Below are positions 1 through 11,298 of a stretch of DNA of 64,000 nucleotides, one piece after another. This DNA is from Palaemon carinicauda (taxonomy: Eukaryota; Arthropoda; Malacostraca; Decapoda; Palaemonidae): NCBI RefSeq assembly GCF_036898095.1, contig NC_090761.1, forward strand, positions 44,405,486 through 44,469,485. Reading direction: 5' to 3'. Under the pieces are notes generated by a model that was not told the DNA's origin, searched no databases, and saw only the letters and a program-made list of their open reading frames with translations. Position 1 is the stretch's first letter; the number at the start of each line of letters is the position of its first letter. A program made the translations under genes and the position numbers.

Positions 1-221
1 AGCTTAATGACGGTCCGGATTAGTGTTTAGCGATTGCGTTTATTCTTTTTGGCGGAAGCTGTGAAAAGCTTTTAAAAGTTGCAGAGCTGCGGGGTTCAAC
101 ATATTAATCTTGCTTTTTACAGCACTTGGCTCTCTATAATTTTACGTTCCAGACCGTTTAGGATTAAGAGATGAAACGTGCAATGTTGTAACTTTATTTG
201 TTTAACTAAAATCACTGCATT
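1..221. other. Unassigned AT-rich sequence
   Basis: I see no gene, repeat family or splice signal that can be supported in this stretch. Confidence 0.5.
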
Positions 222-540
222 TTAGGGTTGTGGAATGCCCATTGGAAACGTCCTTGCGTGGCGATCGCCGGACTGGGATTCGAGTCAAGTTCAAGCTCGA
301 TAATTTCTTGGAGTGTCTGCAACCTCACCATCCTTGAACTAAGGAATAGGATGGTTTTGGGAGTCTATAGGTCAACTTGCTAAGTCATCAACGGTCATTG
401 CCTGGCCTTCCATGATCCTAGCTTGGGTGGAGGCGGGTCTTGGACACTGATCAAATGGATAAATGGTTAGTCTCTAGGGCATTGTCATTGTCCCTTGCCT
501 CTGCCATTTATGAGCGGCCTTTAAACCTTGAACATTGTCG
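222..540 (+). mobile_element. tRNA-derived SINE, copy 1 (SINE1)
   Basis: The sequence shows a Pol III B-box-like motif GGGATTCGAGTC at 275-286, and upstream at 241-256 a tRNA-head-like segment (ATTGGAAACGTCC) that is shared with the copy at 4603-5060. A tRNA-unrelated body follows, running to a 3' end reading CCTTTAAACCTTG near 520-530. The body (CTGCAACCTCACC, GTCATCAACGGTCATTGCC, CTAGCTTGGGTGG, CCTTGCCTCTGCCATTTATG) matches, in reverse, both 4603-5060 and 43632-43757. The layout of Pol III head, body and short A/T-rich end is that of a tRNA-derived SINE moved by LINE machinery. It has no coding capacity. Boundaries are approximate. Confidence 0.75.
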
Positions 541-1355
541 GAGATGTTACAAAGTATTGATGTTACTTTCTTACGGATTGGATTGGATTGGATAAGGATA
601 GGAAAGTGGGGAATATGGGGAAAGGAAGAGTACCCCTGGATACAATCCAGTTTATAGCCCGAAGGCAGGTACTCGGGATGGGAAAGAATAAGGAAAAAGG
701 GAGAAAGAGAAGTACAGGAGAAGAATAGAAGAGAAGGGCAGACCATCATGCGATGTTAGATAGTATTTGAAGCAGTTTGAAAAAAGAAAGGATAGGCAGG
801 GAGAGGAAAGGTTTTTTGGTTCAATGTCTAGCCCTTGCTTCGGGAGTCTGCTCTTCTGACACCTATTTGATGGTTAAAATAGGTAAGATTGTTGAAAAAT
901 TATGATGTTTTAATGAAATATGAACTTGACTGTTGAAATGATATTTAATGATGATGGTTTTTTCTTACGGAACTCCACTTGACCTCATACCCCATCAATG
1001 GTTGACGCAGAGCAAAAGAAAAGTAAATGGTTATATGATTTCGTTGGATTTCATTCTCAAGTCCCAGATTGGGGAAACCTGAATTTAACATAATAATATT
1101 TCTCCTTTTAAATATATATAAAAAAAATCTATTTCGTCCTTAATTAGGTGGAATTATGATTTAACAATCAAATTTGTTACATTTGTCAAAATAGTAATAA
1201 TATTTTACCATTGGTAATTTCTTAGAAATACACTGATGAGATGATAAAGCGGTATTAGTCTTAGTTGAATAGAAAATCTTGATATAATTTATTTTGCATA
1301 AGTCTATATCAGGAAGATAAGTTCCTCATTGCAAGAGAGTAATATGTTCACACAT

Positions 1356-1359
<4 letters not shown>
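541..1359. other. Unassigned; purine-rich then AT-rich
   Basis: There is a short GGATT tandem run near 575-594 and a G/A-rich tract at 595-740, followed by AT-rich sequence. No coding region is supported. Confidence 0.5.
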
Positions 1360-1413
<54 letters not shown>

Positions 1414-1415
<2 letters not shown>

Positions 1416-1497
1416 ATTGGACCTGGAGAGGTATGAAAATACGAAAGCGCTAGTCCAAAAATTTCGTTTTTCTGATCCTTCCCCCAGCATAGGGACA
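1414..1497 (+). repeat. 84-bp tandemly duplicated unit, copy 1
   Basis: The unit starts CAATTGGACCTGGAGAGG and ends CCCAGCATAGGGACA. It is base-for-base identical to 1601-1684 and embedded in TA arrays. Perfect identity implies a very recent duplication, gene conversion or an assembly effect. Confidence 0.95.
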
Positions 1498-1500
1498 AAT

Positions 1501-1771
<271 letters not shown>

Positions 1772-2309
1772 ATGTATATATATTATTGTGTGTGTCTATC
1801 TATAGGAGGAAAAAAAACAGATTAAAGTTCAGGATCATGGGATTAACATGGAGCATAGAATAAGAGATAAGGGGATAAAAACACTAGAGGATGGATGAAG
1901 AAATGAGATGCACGGTTTAAAAATACATTTTCATTTAAAGAAACAATTAAGTAGAATAAAAAATCATGTACAGGTACACAGGGAGATGATAGAGATGTCA
2001 AGAAAAAAGTGAGAGATGAGAATTCGAGTAATAAATTTCAAAGTAAGAAATTATATAAAACTTAAAGGAGAATAATTCATTCAACAATAGATAATTAAAG
2101 AGTTAAGAATTTAATGACCAGGAACATCTCATTATAAAAGATTCCATAGGAAAAATGCTTTCTTAATTGCATGTAGTCCTAGATTGATGGAATGATCAAT
2201 TTAAATATTTGTTTTATAGGACCATAAGAGTGGTAGGGCTAAATAATGCAGGAATGGAAAAAGTTTGGTAATTTTTAAAAAGGATATGAAAATGACTGTT
2301 CAAGATCTA

Positions 2310-3195
2310 AACAAATTTTGAAGGATGAAAAGACGCCAGGAGTCGGTGAGATTACAAGTGGAAGCGAATGCTGCAATATAGTGGTATGATTATAGTCGAG
2401 TGGTTGATCAGGTTTTGTAAGGTATGTTTGGATACGGGCAAGGTTCTGAAGAAATGGGTGAAAGGAGTAATTGTCCCTTGGTATAAAGGGAAGTCGATAG
2501 AGGAGATTAGGAGAATAGTACTACTCAGACTAGGAAGTGGGTCTGTTGATCAAGTTTTTTTTCTTTATTCAAATAGGTATGCAAGAAGTTTGGAAGTTGA
2601 GGTAAATATGTCATGAAATAAAGAGATGATGTGAAGGATGTATAGCATAGATATAGTGTGAAAGGAATTCAGAGATTAGTGCATGTTATGTCGCCAAGGC
2701 TCTTCAAACTCTATGGATGGAAGAGCGTAAAGGGTTGAAAATGAAATTAATCATAGAAGAATTGTTAGGAAAAAATCGGCCGTAAATGGTATAAAATGGT
2801 TATTTGCAGATACTGGAGACACTGTTAGAAGAGTATGAAAGTGTTTGCAAAATGAAAAAAATAAAAAAAAAATTATGAGTAAATTTGAACAAGAATAAGG
2901 TTTTTTTTTTCTTTTTTTTATTAAATGGGGTTTTTGGTTAATTATAATTATTGATGGTCTGAAAGGAGAATAGGTTAGTCACAAAATAGGTAGAGCAAGA
3001 AAAAATGGAAGGTTACAGGTTAATGATAGTATATGGTTCAAGAGCGTTTGAAATAGAAGGATGGGAAGACATACATACCGCTGTTAGATGAAGAGCAGAA
3101 CTTGTCTGAAAAGGGATGACCTAAATATTAATGAAACACTAGAGGGCAAGCAAAGCAGGTTACATAACATCGTGTGGTTGAGATCCAACGCTTAA
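2310..3195 (+). pseudogene. Decayed non-LTR retrotransposon reverse transcriptase (LINE family D)
   Basis: Frame-broken translation follows a LINE ORF2 in order. KTPGVGEIT (about 2330) resembles the KAPG.D.I block before the fingers. EWLIRFCKVCLDTGKV and VIVPWYKGKS (about 2400-2500) resemble the EWL..L...G..P..W...V.VP.YKGK block, followed by a residual VDQVF (about 2540). MSPRLF (about 2690) resembles the SP.LF block. LFADTG (about 2810) stands where the catalytic FADD motif should be, with the second Asp lost. The C-terminal DLNINETLEG-like remnant is near 3120-3150. Many frameshifts and stops make it a dead copy. Lineage within non-LTR elements is not resolved. The 5' limit is uncertain and may extend toward 1.8 kb. 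Confidence 0.7.
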
Positions 3196-3285
3196 CTGAT
3201 GAGTTTTCCATGTAAGTGTATATAGTCGATGATGATATCGAATTTATCTACACACTGGTTCATTCACAAATCAATTGGTGTGTTG

Positions 3286-3744
3286 TTACCTTCGCCAACT
3301 TCGTTGTGGCGAAGGTTATGTTTTGATAGGCATCAGTTTGGATGTTGGTCTGTGTGTTTGTGATTTGCATAACTCAAAAACTATTTAACCGAATCTCATG
3401 AAATTTGGTATGACGATTGGCAATGATCCAAGGACAATTTGATTTTGAGAGTGCTTGGTTCAAAGGTCAAGGCTAAGGTCACGAAAAGCCAAAAACGAAT
3501 CACAAAACTCAAAAACTATTTGACCGTATCGCATGAAATTTGGTAGAATGATTGGCCCTGATCCAAGGACAATTTAGATAGATTTTGGAAGTGATTGGGT
3601 CAAAGGTCAGGCAGCGAAAAGGTCAAAAACATCTTTTTGCTATGTCGTGGTGATTTTTAATCCGATTTGCATGAAATTATTGCCAAAATGTGCATAATGC
3701 AACTGCCTATCTTGAAATATAATACATGATATAGGCGAAGGTAA
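3286..3744. mobile_element. MITE-like element with 11-bp terminal inverted repeats
   Basis: TTACCTTCGCC at 3286-3296 is exactly matched by GGCGAAGGTAA at 3734-3744, enclosing 459 bp with no coding capacity. Inside are two tandem units of about 130 bp (about 3372-3500 and 3508-3630). Both carry ACTCAAAAACTATTT, CATGAAATTTGGTA and TGATCCAAGGACAATTT. A third partial unit begins near 3635. This is the structure of a non-autonomous DNA transposon. The internal units resemble a repeat common in aquatic invertebrates (from memory, not searched). No clear target-site duplication was seen. Confidence 0.65.
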
Positions 3745-3841
3745 GATATGCGCTCTACCTAGTGCCCGATCTAGTTTTCCCTCTGGAGGCACTGGAACAT
3801 GGCCTATGTTAAAAGAATTACACACACGTGTACACACACAC

Positions 3842-3844
3842 ATG

Positions 3845-3935
<91 letters not shown>

Positions 3936-4006
3936 TGTGTGTGTATGGATATCTCCCTCTCTCTCTCAGCTTTTAACCTGCTCTAGTTACGGCTGATGAT
4001 GTTGAA

Positions 4007-4065
<59 letters not shown>

Positions 4066-4070
4066 TATAG

Positions 4071-4117
<47 letters not shown>
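3842..4117. repeat. TA and TG microsatellites
   Basis: TA (3844-3904) runs into TG (3905-3934). A second TA (4011-4062) runs into TG (4074-4117), which abuts the 3' end of the LINE fragment at 4119. Confidence 0.95.
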
Positions 4118-4118
<1 letters not shown>

Positions 4119-4120
<2 letters not shown>

Positions 4121-4404
4121 CATCAGCCATTCCTAGTTCACTGCAGGGCAAAAGCCTCAGACATGTCCTTCCAATCTTGTCTGTTTAAGATCTTTCTATG
4201 CCAATTTATACCGCAAATTTTCTTGACTCGTTGATCCATGTTCTTCCTTCCCCTGCTTCTTTTGTAATTTCTAGGGACCCATTCTGTTATTCTTAGTGTC
4301 CATCTATTATCTGTCATTTTCAGCATATGCCCAGTCCATGTTCTTTTCTTTTTCTTACATGTTTTTGGAATATTCATTACTTTAGTTTGCTCTCGTATCC
4401 ATAT
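4119..4404 (-). pseudogene. LINE family B, ORF2 C-terminal fragment
   Basis: Minus-strand translation from 4404 reads WIREQTKV, then GHMLKMTDNRWTLRITEWVP, KRSRGR and a terminal EAFALQ stop near 4138. This is the conserved C-terminus after the reverse transcriptase and thumb in one group of LINEs. The same end occurs at 6098-6400 in another copy (WTLRI/RLRIAEWVPR, INRR.WRDM.E.F.LQ). The element's 3' end (sense GGAATGGCTGATGATA) runs directly into the CA/TG array at 4074-4117, so the microsatellite is the element's tail. It is heavily 5' truncated. Confidence 0.8.
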
Positions 4405-4439
4405 ACATTAGGTGTAGAGCTGTAAAGGTACAATCAGTC

Positions 4440-4565
4440 AAAGTAAGTACCAGGGCTGAGTGGTGCAATATTCAGCTCATGATTGTTGGGCCCATCTGTT
4501 TACCTGAATTTACCCAGCTACAGCTGGGCACCAGAGCTTACGGAAGTCAAGCAAAATAGGTTGAA
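4440..4565 (+). repeat. Possible tRNA-Ser/Leu-like SINE fragment
   Basis: GGCTGAGTGGT at about 4454-4464 resembles a class II tRNA A box, followed by CAGCTCATGATTG and a repeat-like body (CCCAGCTACAGCTGGGCACC). No convincing B box is left. It may be a degenerate tRNA-derived element or chance similarity. Confidence 0.3.
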
Positions 4566-4602
4566 ATCCAGAAATGTCAGCCCTTAAAGACTTACTGAGA
4601 AA

Positions 4603-5060
<458 letters not shown>

Positions 5061-5315
5061 GGATTGGAAAGCAGGCGAATTGTTAAATGCGTGTAGATAT
5101 ACAGTATATATGTGTATAATAATTGACAAAATATAAGAATTTAAGCCAATACATCTTTGAAGTTGGACAGAGAAGTTAAGGATTCAGTCGTTGCCAGCTG
5201 ACTTTGATTGAAGATCGGAGTGAATGCTATAGTCGGGAAAGTTTAAGAACCAGAGAAATTTCAGCGAAGCGAGATAAACTGATTGGGCCATATATCACCG
5301 GCACACATTGCTCTT

Positions 5316-5317
<2 letters not shown>
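5061..5317. other. Unassigned sequence
   Basis: Nothing supportable beyond a short AT-rich start. Confidence 0.4.

Positions 5318-5369
<52 letters not shown>
5318..5369. repeat. GA microsatellite
   Basis: Pure GA array on the plus strand. Confidence 0.97.
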
Positions 5370-5371
<2 letters not shown>

Positions 5372-5669
5372 TGCTATAAAGAATAATAAGTATATGTTTA
5401 TCAAGAAGGAAGTATCAATTGGCGACGCCATTGGCCGGACAGATTTGAAGTGGACGTTCCTCCTCCCCTCATCATCCAATCATCAAAGTGTGCTTTGTAC
5501 TAAACAGTGGATTCATTCATAGATACGAATAAAGAAATCTTCTTTGTCGTTTGAACTATACAGGTTATCCGAGCCGGTGTTTGCATAATGCTCATGCGTT
5601 GAGAGGGGGTTTCGCTGTAGCGTCAACAGATCAGCCCAATGTAAATCCGGTTCGCCTAATGATTTCACC

Positions 5670-5693
5670 TTTTTTTTTTTTTTTTTTTTTTTT
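5670..5693. repeat. Poly-T tract (24)
   Basis: Uninterrupted run of T. Confidence 0.95.
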
Positions 5694-5933
5694 GCATTTG
5701 ATATACCCTCGCGGGCATTATGGCGACTCGGGTCCCTTCCAGTCAATCGTTTGTTTATATAAATGTATTTATTTGTGCTGCAGTGGCATGATCCACTACT
5801 TGTCAAGATAACTGATAGACTATCATATGCTCAGGAAAGTACTGTAGAATGTCATGTGGAGTTTATTATCAGAATATATATGTTTAATTGATTTGACATT
5901 TTGTATATGTCAAATAAGTTTATTTTGCAAGTT

Positions 5934-5938
<5 letters not shown>

Positions 5939-5994
<56 letters not shown>
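5939..5994. repeat. TC microsatellite
   Basis: Pure TC array. Confidence 0.97.
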
Positions 5995-5996
<2 letters not shown>

Positions 5997-6053
5997 GATT
6001 TGGTCGATGTTATTTTAGTTTAACGAATGCTACAAGTAATAGTAGCTTTCTAT

Positions 6054-6056
<3 letters not shown>

Positions 6057-6097
<41 letters not shown>
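6057..6097. repeat. TA microsatellite, tail of LINE B
   Basis: The array begins exactly where the LINE B 3' end (sense GTGATGGCTGGA) stops, so it is the element's 3' simple-sequence tail or its expansion. Confidence 0.9.
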
Positions 6098-6099
<2 letters not shown>

Positions 6100-6542
6100 A
6101 GCCATCACTAGTCCATTGAAGAACAAAGGACTCATACATGTCCCTCCACTTGCGTCTGTTTATGGTCTTTCTATGCCAGTCCACAGTCGCAAACTTTCCT
6201 TGTTCGTCAATGCATCGTCTTCTCATCCTTCCCCTGCTTCTTTTGCAGTCTCTAGGGACCCATTCTGCTATTCTTAATCTGCACCTGTTATCTGTCATTC
6301 TCATTACTGTATATATCCTGCCCATATCCATTTCTTTTTCTTACATCTTATAATATCCTCTACTTTAGTTTACTCTTGTATCCATGTTGCTCTTTTTCTG
6401 TCTCTTACTGTTATTCCCATCTTTATTCTTTACATAGCTCTTTGAGAGTAACTAGCTTATGTTCTAAGGCTTTAGTAAGGCTCCAAGTTTCTGATGCATT
6501 AGTTAAAACTGATTGAACCATAACATCTGATTAAATATATTT
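6098..6542 (-). pseudogene. LINE family B ORF2, 3' half (after nested insertion)
   Basis: Minus-strand translation resumes at 6542 with IFNQ, then VQSVLTNASETWSLTKALE (about 6500-6450), KDVRKRN-like sequence, and TDNRCRLRIAEWVPRD, KRSRGR, FATVDWHRKTINRRKWRDM and SFVLQ near 6115. It contains several stops and frameshifts and is non-functional. It continues the reading of 7221-8225 once the inserted element at 6550-7213 is disregarded. It ends in GATGGCTGGA followed by TA repeats. Confidence 0.85.
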
Positions 6543-6543
6543 C

Positions 6544-6549
<6 letters not shown>
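6543..6549. repeat. Target-site duplication, left copy
   Basis: CTTTTTA, repeated at 7214-7220. On the minus strand (TAAAAAG) it belongs to LINE B codons on both sides of the inserted element. The last base overlaps ambiguously with the (TAA)n tail. Confidence 0.7.
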
Positions 6550-6586
<37 letters not shown>

Positions 6587-7213
6587 TACTTGCTAAGATA
6601 CAACCCTAATTGGAAAAGCAGCATGCTATAAGCCCAGGGGCTCCAGCAGGGAAAATAGCTCAGTGAGGAAAGGAAACAAAGAAAAATTAAATATTTTAAG
6701 AAGAGCAACGAGATTAAAATAAATATCTCCTATATAAACTATAAAAACTTTAACAAAATAAGAGGAAGAGAAATAAGATAGAATAGTGTGCCCGAGTGTA
6801 CCTTCAAGCAAGAGAACTCTAACCCAAAACAGTGGAAGACCATGGTACAGAGGCTATGGCACTATCCAAGATAAGGGAACAATCGTTTGATTTTGGAGTG
6901 TCCTTCTCCTAGAAGAGCTGCTTACCATAGCTAAAGAGACTCTTCTACCCTTACACAGAGAAAAGTGGCCACTGTACAATTACAGTGCAGTAAGAAGAAT
7001 TGTTTGGTAATCTGCGTTGTCATGTGTATGAGGAGGGAAGAGGATGTGTAAAGAATAAGCCAAACTATTCGGTGTATGTGTTAGGCAAATAGAAAATGAA
7101 CCGTAACCAGAGAAAAGGATCCAATGTACTACTGTCTGGCCAGTCAAAGGACCCCATAACTCTCTAGCGGTAGTATCTCAATGGGTGGCTGGTGCCCTGG
7201 CCAACCTACTACG
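6550..7213 (-). mobile_element. Non-LTR 3'-tail element A1 (SINE-like), nested in LINE B
   Basis: On the minus strand it runs from GTTGGCCAGGGCACCAGCC (about 7205) and GATACTACCGCTAGAG (about 7170) to a 3' end containing TATTTTCCC.GC.GGAGCCCC, GGGCTTATAGCAT and CCAATTAGGGTTGTA, then an (ATA/TAA)n tail at 6550-6590. About 620 bp matches the plus-strand copy at 15434-16058, and part matches 43798-44125. It has no ORF. The last 100 bp is shared with the 3' end of a LINE that still carries ORF2 (28703-29370). This suggests a non-autonomous element using that LINE's machinery, or a LINE 3' UTR variant. Confidence 0.8.
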
Positions 7214-7220
7214 CTTTTTA
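7214..7220. repeat. Target-site duplication, right copy
   Basis: CTTTTTA, matching 6543-6549. Confidence 0.7.
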
Positions 7221-8225
7221 GAGAAAGTGGCATTCTACTTTTCTTAATTTCATTTTGTTCACCAAAAGCTCTGCATTCCATGTTTATCCTTTTAATTTCG
7301 GCCTCGTGTCGTAGTGAAAGACTTGCTGTCTATCTTAGATATTAACAATCCATTTACAATCTCTAGAGGTTCGTCTATAATTAACTCTTATTTGTTGTGT
7401 CTTCATTTTCATTGAACATTATCTTAGTTTTACTTATATTAATTTTCAGTCCTACATTTCTGCTCTCTCTATTCAAATCCTCTCTCACCTTTTGGAATTC
7501 CTCCCATGATTCACTAGAAACAAATGTCATCTGCCAATGATAGTTGTTAAGGTATTCCCCATAAACATTAAGTCCTACACTTTCCCAAACTAAATTTTTA
7601 AAAAGCTCTTCCAAACATGCTGTGAATAATTTAGGAGATATGGAGTCAACTTGTTTAACTTCCTTCTCAATTGAATTTTTTTGCACTAACGCTTAGGATT
7701 GATGTACATCCTGTATAGATATCTTCAAGTGTTCCAACTCAAGATTCATCTATCCCTTGGGTATGAAGGGCTTTCATTACTGCTGAGGCTTTGACAGACT
7801 CAAACGCTTTCTCACAATCTATAAATGCCATATATAATGGTTTTCATATTCTATTGATTTTTCCACTAGCTGGTAAATTTCATGGATATGGTCATTTGTT
7901 GAATAACCACTCCTAAAGCATTTCTGCTCTCTTGATTGATAAAGTCTAGTCTTTCTATTCGGCCTAATATGATCTTTGTAAATAATTTGTATATTACTGA
8001 GAATAAACTTATTGCTTGGTAATTTTTCAGGTCTTTTGTGTCCCTTTTTGTGAATTGGTATAATGATCAAGTTTTTTCCGAGCTCTTGGTATAGAGCATT
8101 CTTGCAGACATTTTGTGTAAAGTTCGGTGAGTTTTACTACTATGAAATCTCCTCCATCTATTATTCAATTAATTGTTTAGGCCAACATCTGCCGATTTGC
8201 CTTTTTTTATGCCTTATAATGTGTG
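7221..8225 (-). pseudogene. LINE family B ORF2, reverse transcriptase part
   Basis: Minus-strand, frame-broken translation is clearly a non-LTR reverse transcriptase. KKGKSADVGLN is near 8200, GGDFIVVKLTELYTKCLQE near 8130, IIIPIHKKG near 8050, ILSNIQIIYKD and FRSGYSTNDHIHEI near 7900, and VKQVDSISPKLFTACLEE (the QGD.ISP.LF block) near 7630. LADDIC, the catalytic ADD motif, is visible near 7535 only after a frameshift. GLKINISKTKIMFNE follows near 7440 and, after another frameshift, HEAEIKRINMECRAFGEQNE, KKSRMPLSLK near 7300-7215. The copy is dead. It belongs with 6098-6542; the 5' end of the element is missing. Confidence 0.88.
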
Positions 8226-8513
8226 TGTCCCTCCCTGTCTCTGTTGATATTTATTTATATGATGCAAAAGTCAAATATCAATATGTCTATATTTCATTCC
8301 TTAAGTTTCGTGTATTTGAGATTAACTGCCTCTATTTTGGTCAACATGGCTTCTCTGATATTAACGAATAACATGAAAATCAAAATACAATAGAAACATA
8401 TTTCAATTAGTGAAATCCACAATAGAAACTAGTAGCTCTCTTCGATGTAACGTCTCTCCTTGCTTCCTGTCTTCTTTCTTATCTTTTCCCTCTGGCATTA
8501 ATTTTAATAAAGG

Positions 8514-8514
<1 letters not shown>
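8226..8514. other. Unassigned AT-rich sequence
   Basis: It may contain more of the 5' side of LINE B on the minus strand, but no motif could be recognised. Confidence 0.4.
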
Positions 8515-8577
<63 letters not shown>

Positions 8578-8700
8578 CAAGTTAAAACTTTAGTTGGAAA
8601 AGAATAATGCTATAGGCCTATTGCTGCAACAGGGTTAAATAGCCGAATGAGGAAAGGAAATAAAGAAATATATAAACTACATGAGAAGTAATGAATAATT
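8515..8700 (-). mobile_element. (ATT)n-tailed 3'-end element, subtype A2
   Basis: (ATT)n at 8515-8576 is followed by a degenerate minus-strand LINE-tail sequence (TTTAGTTGGAAAAG, ATGCTATAGGCC, AACAGGGTTAAATAGCC, GAGGAAAGGAAATAAAG). The stretch AAACTACATGAGAAGTAATG near 8667 is also found at about 46929, marking the A2 subtype. Confidence 0.7.
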
Positions 8701-9359
8701 GATATAAATTATATCTGGATATTTTTGATAATCATTATCATCATCCAGCTATGTTTGGATATTCCCTAATTGGCCTTTATCATATCAATCTATTTGGACC
8801 CATTTTACTTGTCAGTTACAGTTTATATAAAGCATTCTTGAATAGTTCCATTCACTTTGTAGTTTTTTTCTGAGAGTCTGACCTTCCAAACCAAAGATGA
8901 CAACGATAAATATATTTGAATAGACAGGTTATATCTATTGCACTTTGGTGGATTATTCCCATTTCATTGTACGAAGTCCGACATGAGGGATGGGGGGATT
9001 TAACTGGCTATAAGAGGAAGAAAGGGTGGTCGATGTATGATGACTTTTTTTCTTTCTATGGTGTACCGTTTTAGTTATTTGAATAGATATTTTAGGTGCT
9101 TGGGATATCAGTTAATGATATTTAACTTAGTGAGATATCAGTTATCATTTGTTATAATGTTCATTTGTATTTCGTTCCCAATGGCCCCAGACATTAATTT
9201 ACTATGTCAGCGCGTCAGCTGTTTGATGATAACTATAGCAACGGCGTTGCAACTCCGGTATTTGTTTCATATTTATGAATACCAATCCATATTTTTCACT
9301 GGGTTTTGATTTCGCTTAATGAAGTATTCGAATACTTCAGAAGAATACTGGAAGTATGG
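8701..9359. other. Unassigned AT-rich sequence
   Basis: No gene or repeat could be supported. Confidence 0.5.
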
Positions 9360-9751
9360 ACTGGCAGGTCATGAGAGATCGCAGCTTGGCGTGAGAAATC
9401 CTCCTCGTATACTCACTTCCCCCCTTTCCTCCTCACACTTCCCCCTCGCCTCCCCTAACGACCACAGATGATCAGAGGGAATTCAACCTTGCGTCAGTCT
9501 GGCGTGGGCCATTCTGTTAGAAGGGTCTCTGTATAAGCCCTTCGTGATATCAGCTCATTGAAAGGGAAAATAGATTTAATTGGAGTATGGAACTCCCGAG
9601 TGCTACCTAAAAGTTCTGTTTCCATCTGGAATACCGTAGAAATTGTGTATCTTCAACGAAAGTTCGCTAAATGTACCATATGAAAGGAGAGATTGGATGG
9701 TGGTGAGTTGTCAGATTCCCTGTCTCTCGCTCGCTACTCGCGGCGTCTCTC
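9360..9751 (+). promoter_or_regulatory. Candidate promoter region, less AT-rich
   Basis: The composition shifts to more C and CpG than the flanks. C/T-rich stretches at 9405-9450 are followed by a CpG-bearing segment (CTCGCTCGCTACTCGCGGCG) just upstream of the initiator-like TCAGTT at 9750-9755. No TATA box is visible about 30 bp upstream. This is inference from composition and motif only. Confidence 0.3.
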
Positions 9752-9890
9752 AGTTGAGAATCTTCGGTGGTTCCTTTCTGGAAACGAGTGCCAATTTACC
9801 TGACGTTGTAATTAATGCATACTGGATTTTTCCATCGAGAAAGCACCGGTCGTATTTTGGATTACATTGTGAAATCACCGCTACAGAAAG
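9752..9890 (+). other. Candidate non-coding first exon
   Basis: TCTCAGTTG at 9748-9756 matches the arthropod TCAGT initiator, with A at 9752. Sequence then runs 139 bp to AAAG|GTATGT, a good 5' splice site (GT at 9891-9892). An ATG at about 9813 opens a short frame (MHTGFFHRES...) that stays open to the donor, but nothing is recognised in it. The T-rich, TC-array-rich strand bias begins downstream of here. It could equally be chance; RNA evidence is needed to prefer it. Confidence 0.25.
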
Positions 9891-11217
9891 GTATGTATCA
9901 GTAGCGTTCGTTTGTTTTTCATATCTCTTCGCTCTTCGGGTGGCCGCATCTCGGTCCTCTCTCGTGTTCCCTTCCTTCAACGGTCGACTGTCAGTTCCTC
10001 TTTAAGGGAGGTTTGCACCCATTAGGGTGTATTAGATTTTTTTATGATGTTTGTTTATTGATTACCATTGATAAGCAAGTAACGATGGCCAAAACATTGA
10101 GTAAATTTTATGTTGTTTTTATTGCATCTTGAACATAGGACTAGGCCTAGTCAAGGTTCAGGTTGTAAAATGTCCAGTTATATGGTCTCAGGTAGTGTAT
10201 TGATAAATTGCTAATTATATCAACATTCTATATGCCACAGTTCTATTATTAAACCAATCATGTTGATAAAATACGAAATTTGTCGATAATAAGGAACGTA
10301 TCGTAAATGCTGGATTGTTAAAATTTGTTGGCAGCCATGGCCTATTCGCTTGTTCTCAAAGCCCCATTTTCTCAGGTTTACCTCTACACTTCATTTATCT
10401 TTGGATTAAACACAGTTTTAGATCAGCAACGTGTTGTCATACTCATTACATGTGGAATAATACACTCACTACATAAAGTCTGCATACTGTATCCATACAT
10501 CAGATATGAATGAAGAAATGTTACATGCCTGACTTTATGGTAAGTTGTATGTGAATGGAAAGCATTCGACAATATTACGTGGCAGATTTTAAAGTACTGA
10601 CTATTTCTTTTTATTCAGTATGCATAAACCTATTTTAATTGGCTCAATTGACGGTGTATATGTGCTGCATATGTAGGCTTATGCACAAATTACCGGTAAC
10701 TGGATAATCTGGAATCTTCCAGTGAACAATTTTATGTTATTTTGAGATTTTTAATATTTTTAGTAGTATTTTCACAACAAGAGGTATTACTTCCATTTTG
10801 CTTTTTATTGTATGTTTTTATTTATTCTGAAAGTCTGTTCATATCAAAGCGGCAATTATAGCCTTGGTACTATCATGTCCATAGTCGAAGATTAACCTTT
10901 GAGGCTTTCCTTAGCTAATGGATTGATCTCGGCTTAGCTATAGTGGAAACATACAGATGGCTCTTCCTTTTGATGTAAAGATTTAAATCGAGTTACATCA
11001 ATCCCTGTTTTAGCGTTTTAAATGCCTATTTATATTATTGGCTTGACATTCGTTAATTCTGCAGAACTTGAAAATTAGTTTAAATTTACTACTAGCCTGT
11101 AAATCATGTTCATGTAGATACATAACCCCTCTTAACTTTTTAACGTTGTCTTGCTGAATAGCAGGCGATGTAGTAACTTAATCCAGGCTGGTAGAATTTT
11201 CTTGACAGTTTTTATGA

Positions 11218-11221
<4 letters not shown>
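9891..11221. other. Unassigned AT-rich sequence
   Basis: T-rich on the plus strand. A weak exon-like segment at 10335-10375 is discussed under rejected items. Confidence 0.5.

Positions 11222-11295
<74 letters not shown>
11222..11295. repeat. TC microsatellite
   Basis: Pure TC array, 74 bp. Confidence 0.97.

Positions 11296-11298
<3 letters not shown>

Noticed and set aside
10335..10375. Possible small exon: GGCAG|CC ATGG ... CTCAG|GTTTAC with MAYSLVLKAPFSQ
   Set aside because: The start context is good, but the donor GTTTAC is poor and the acceptor lacks a pyrimidine tract.
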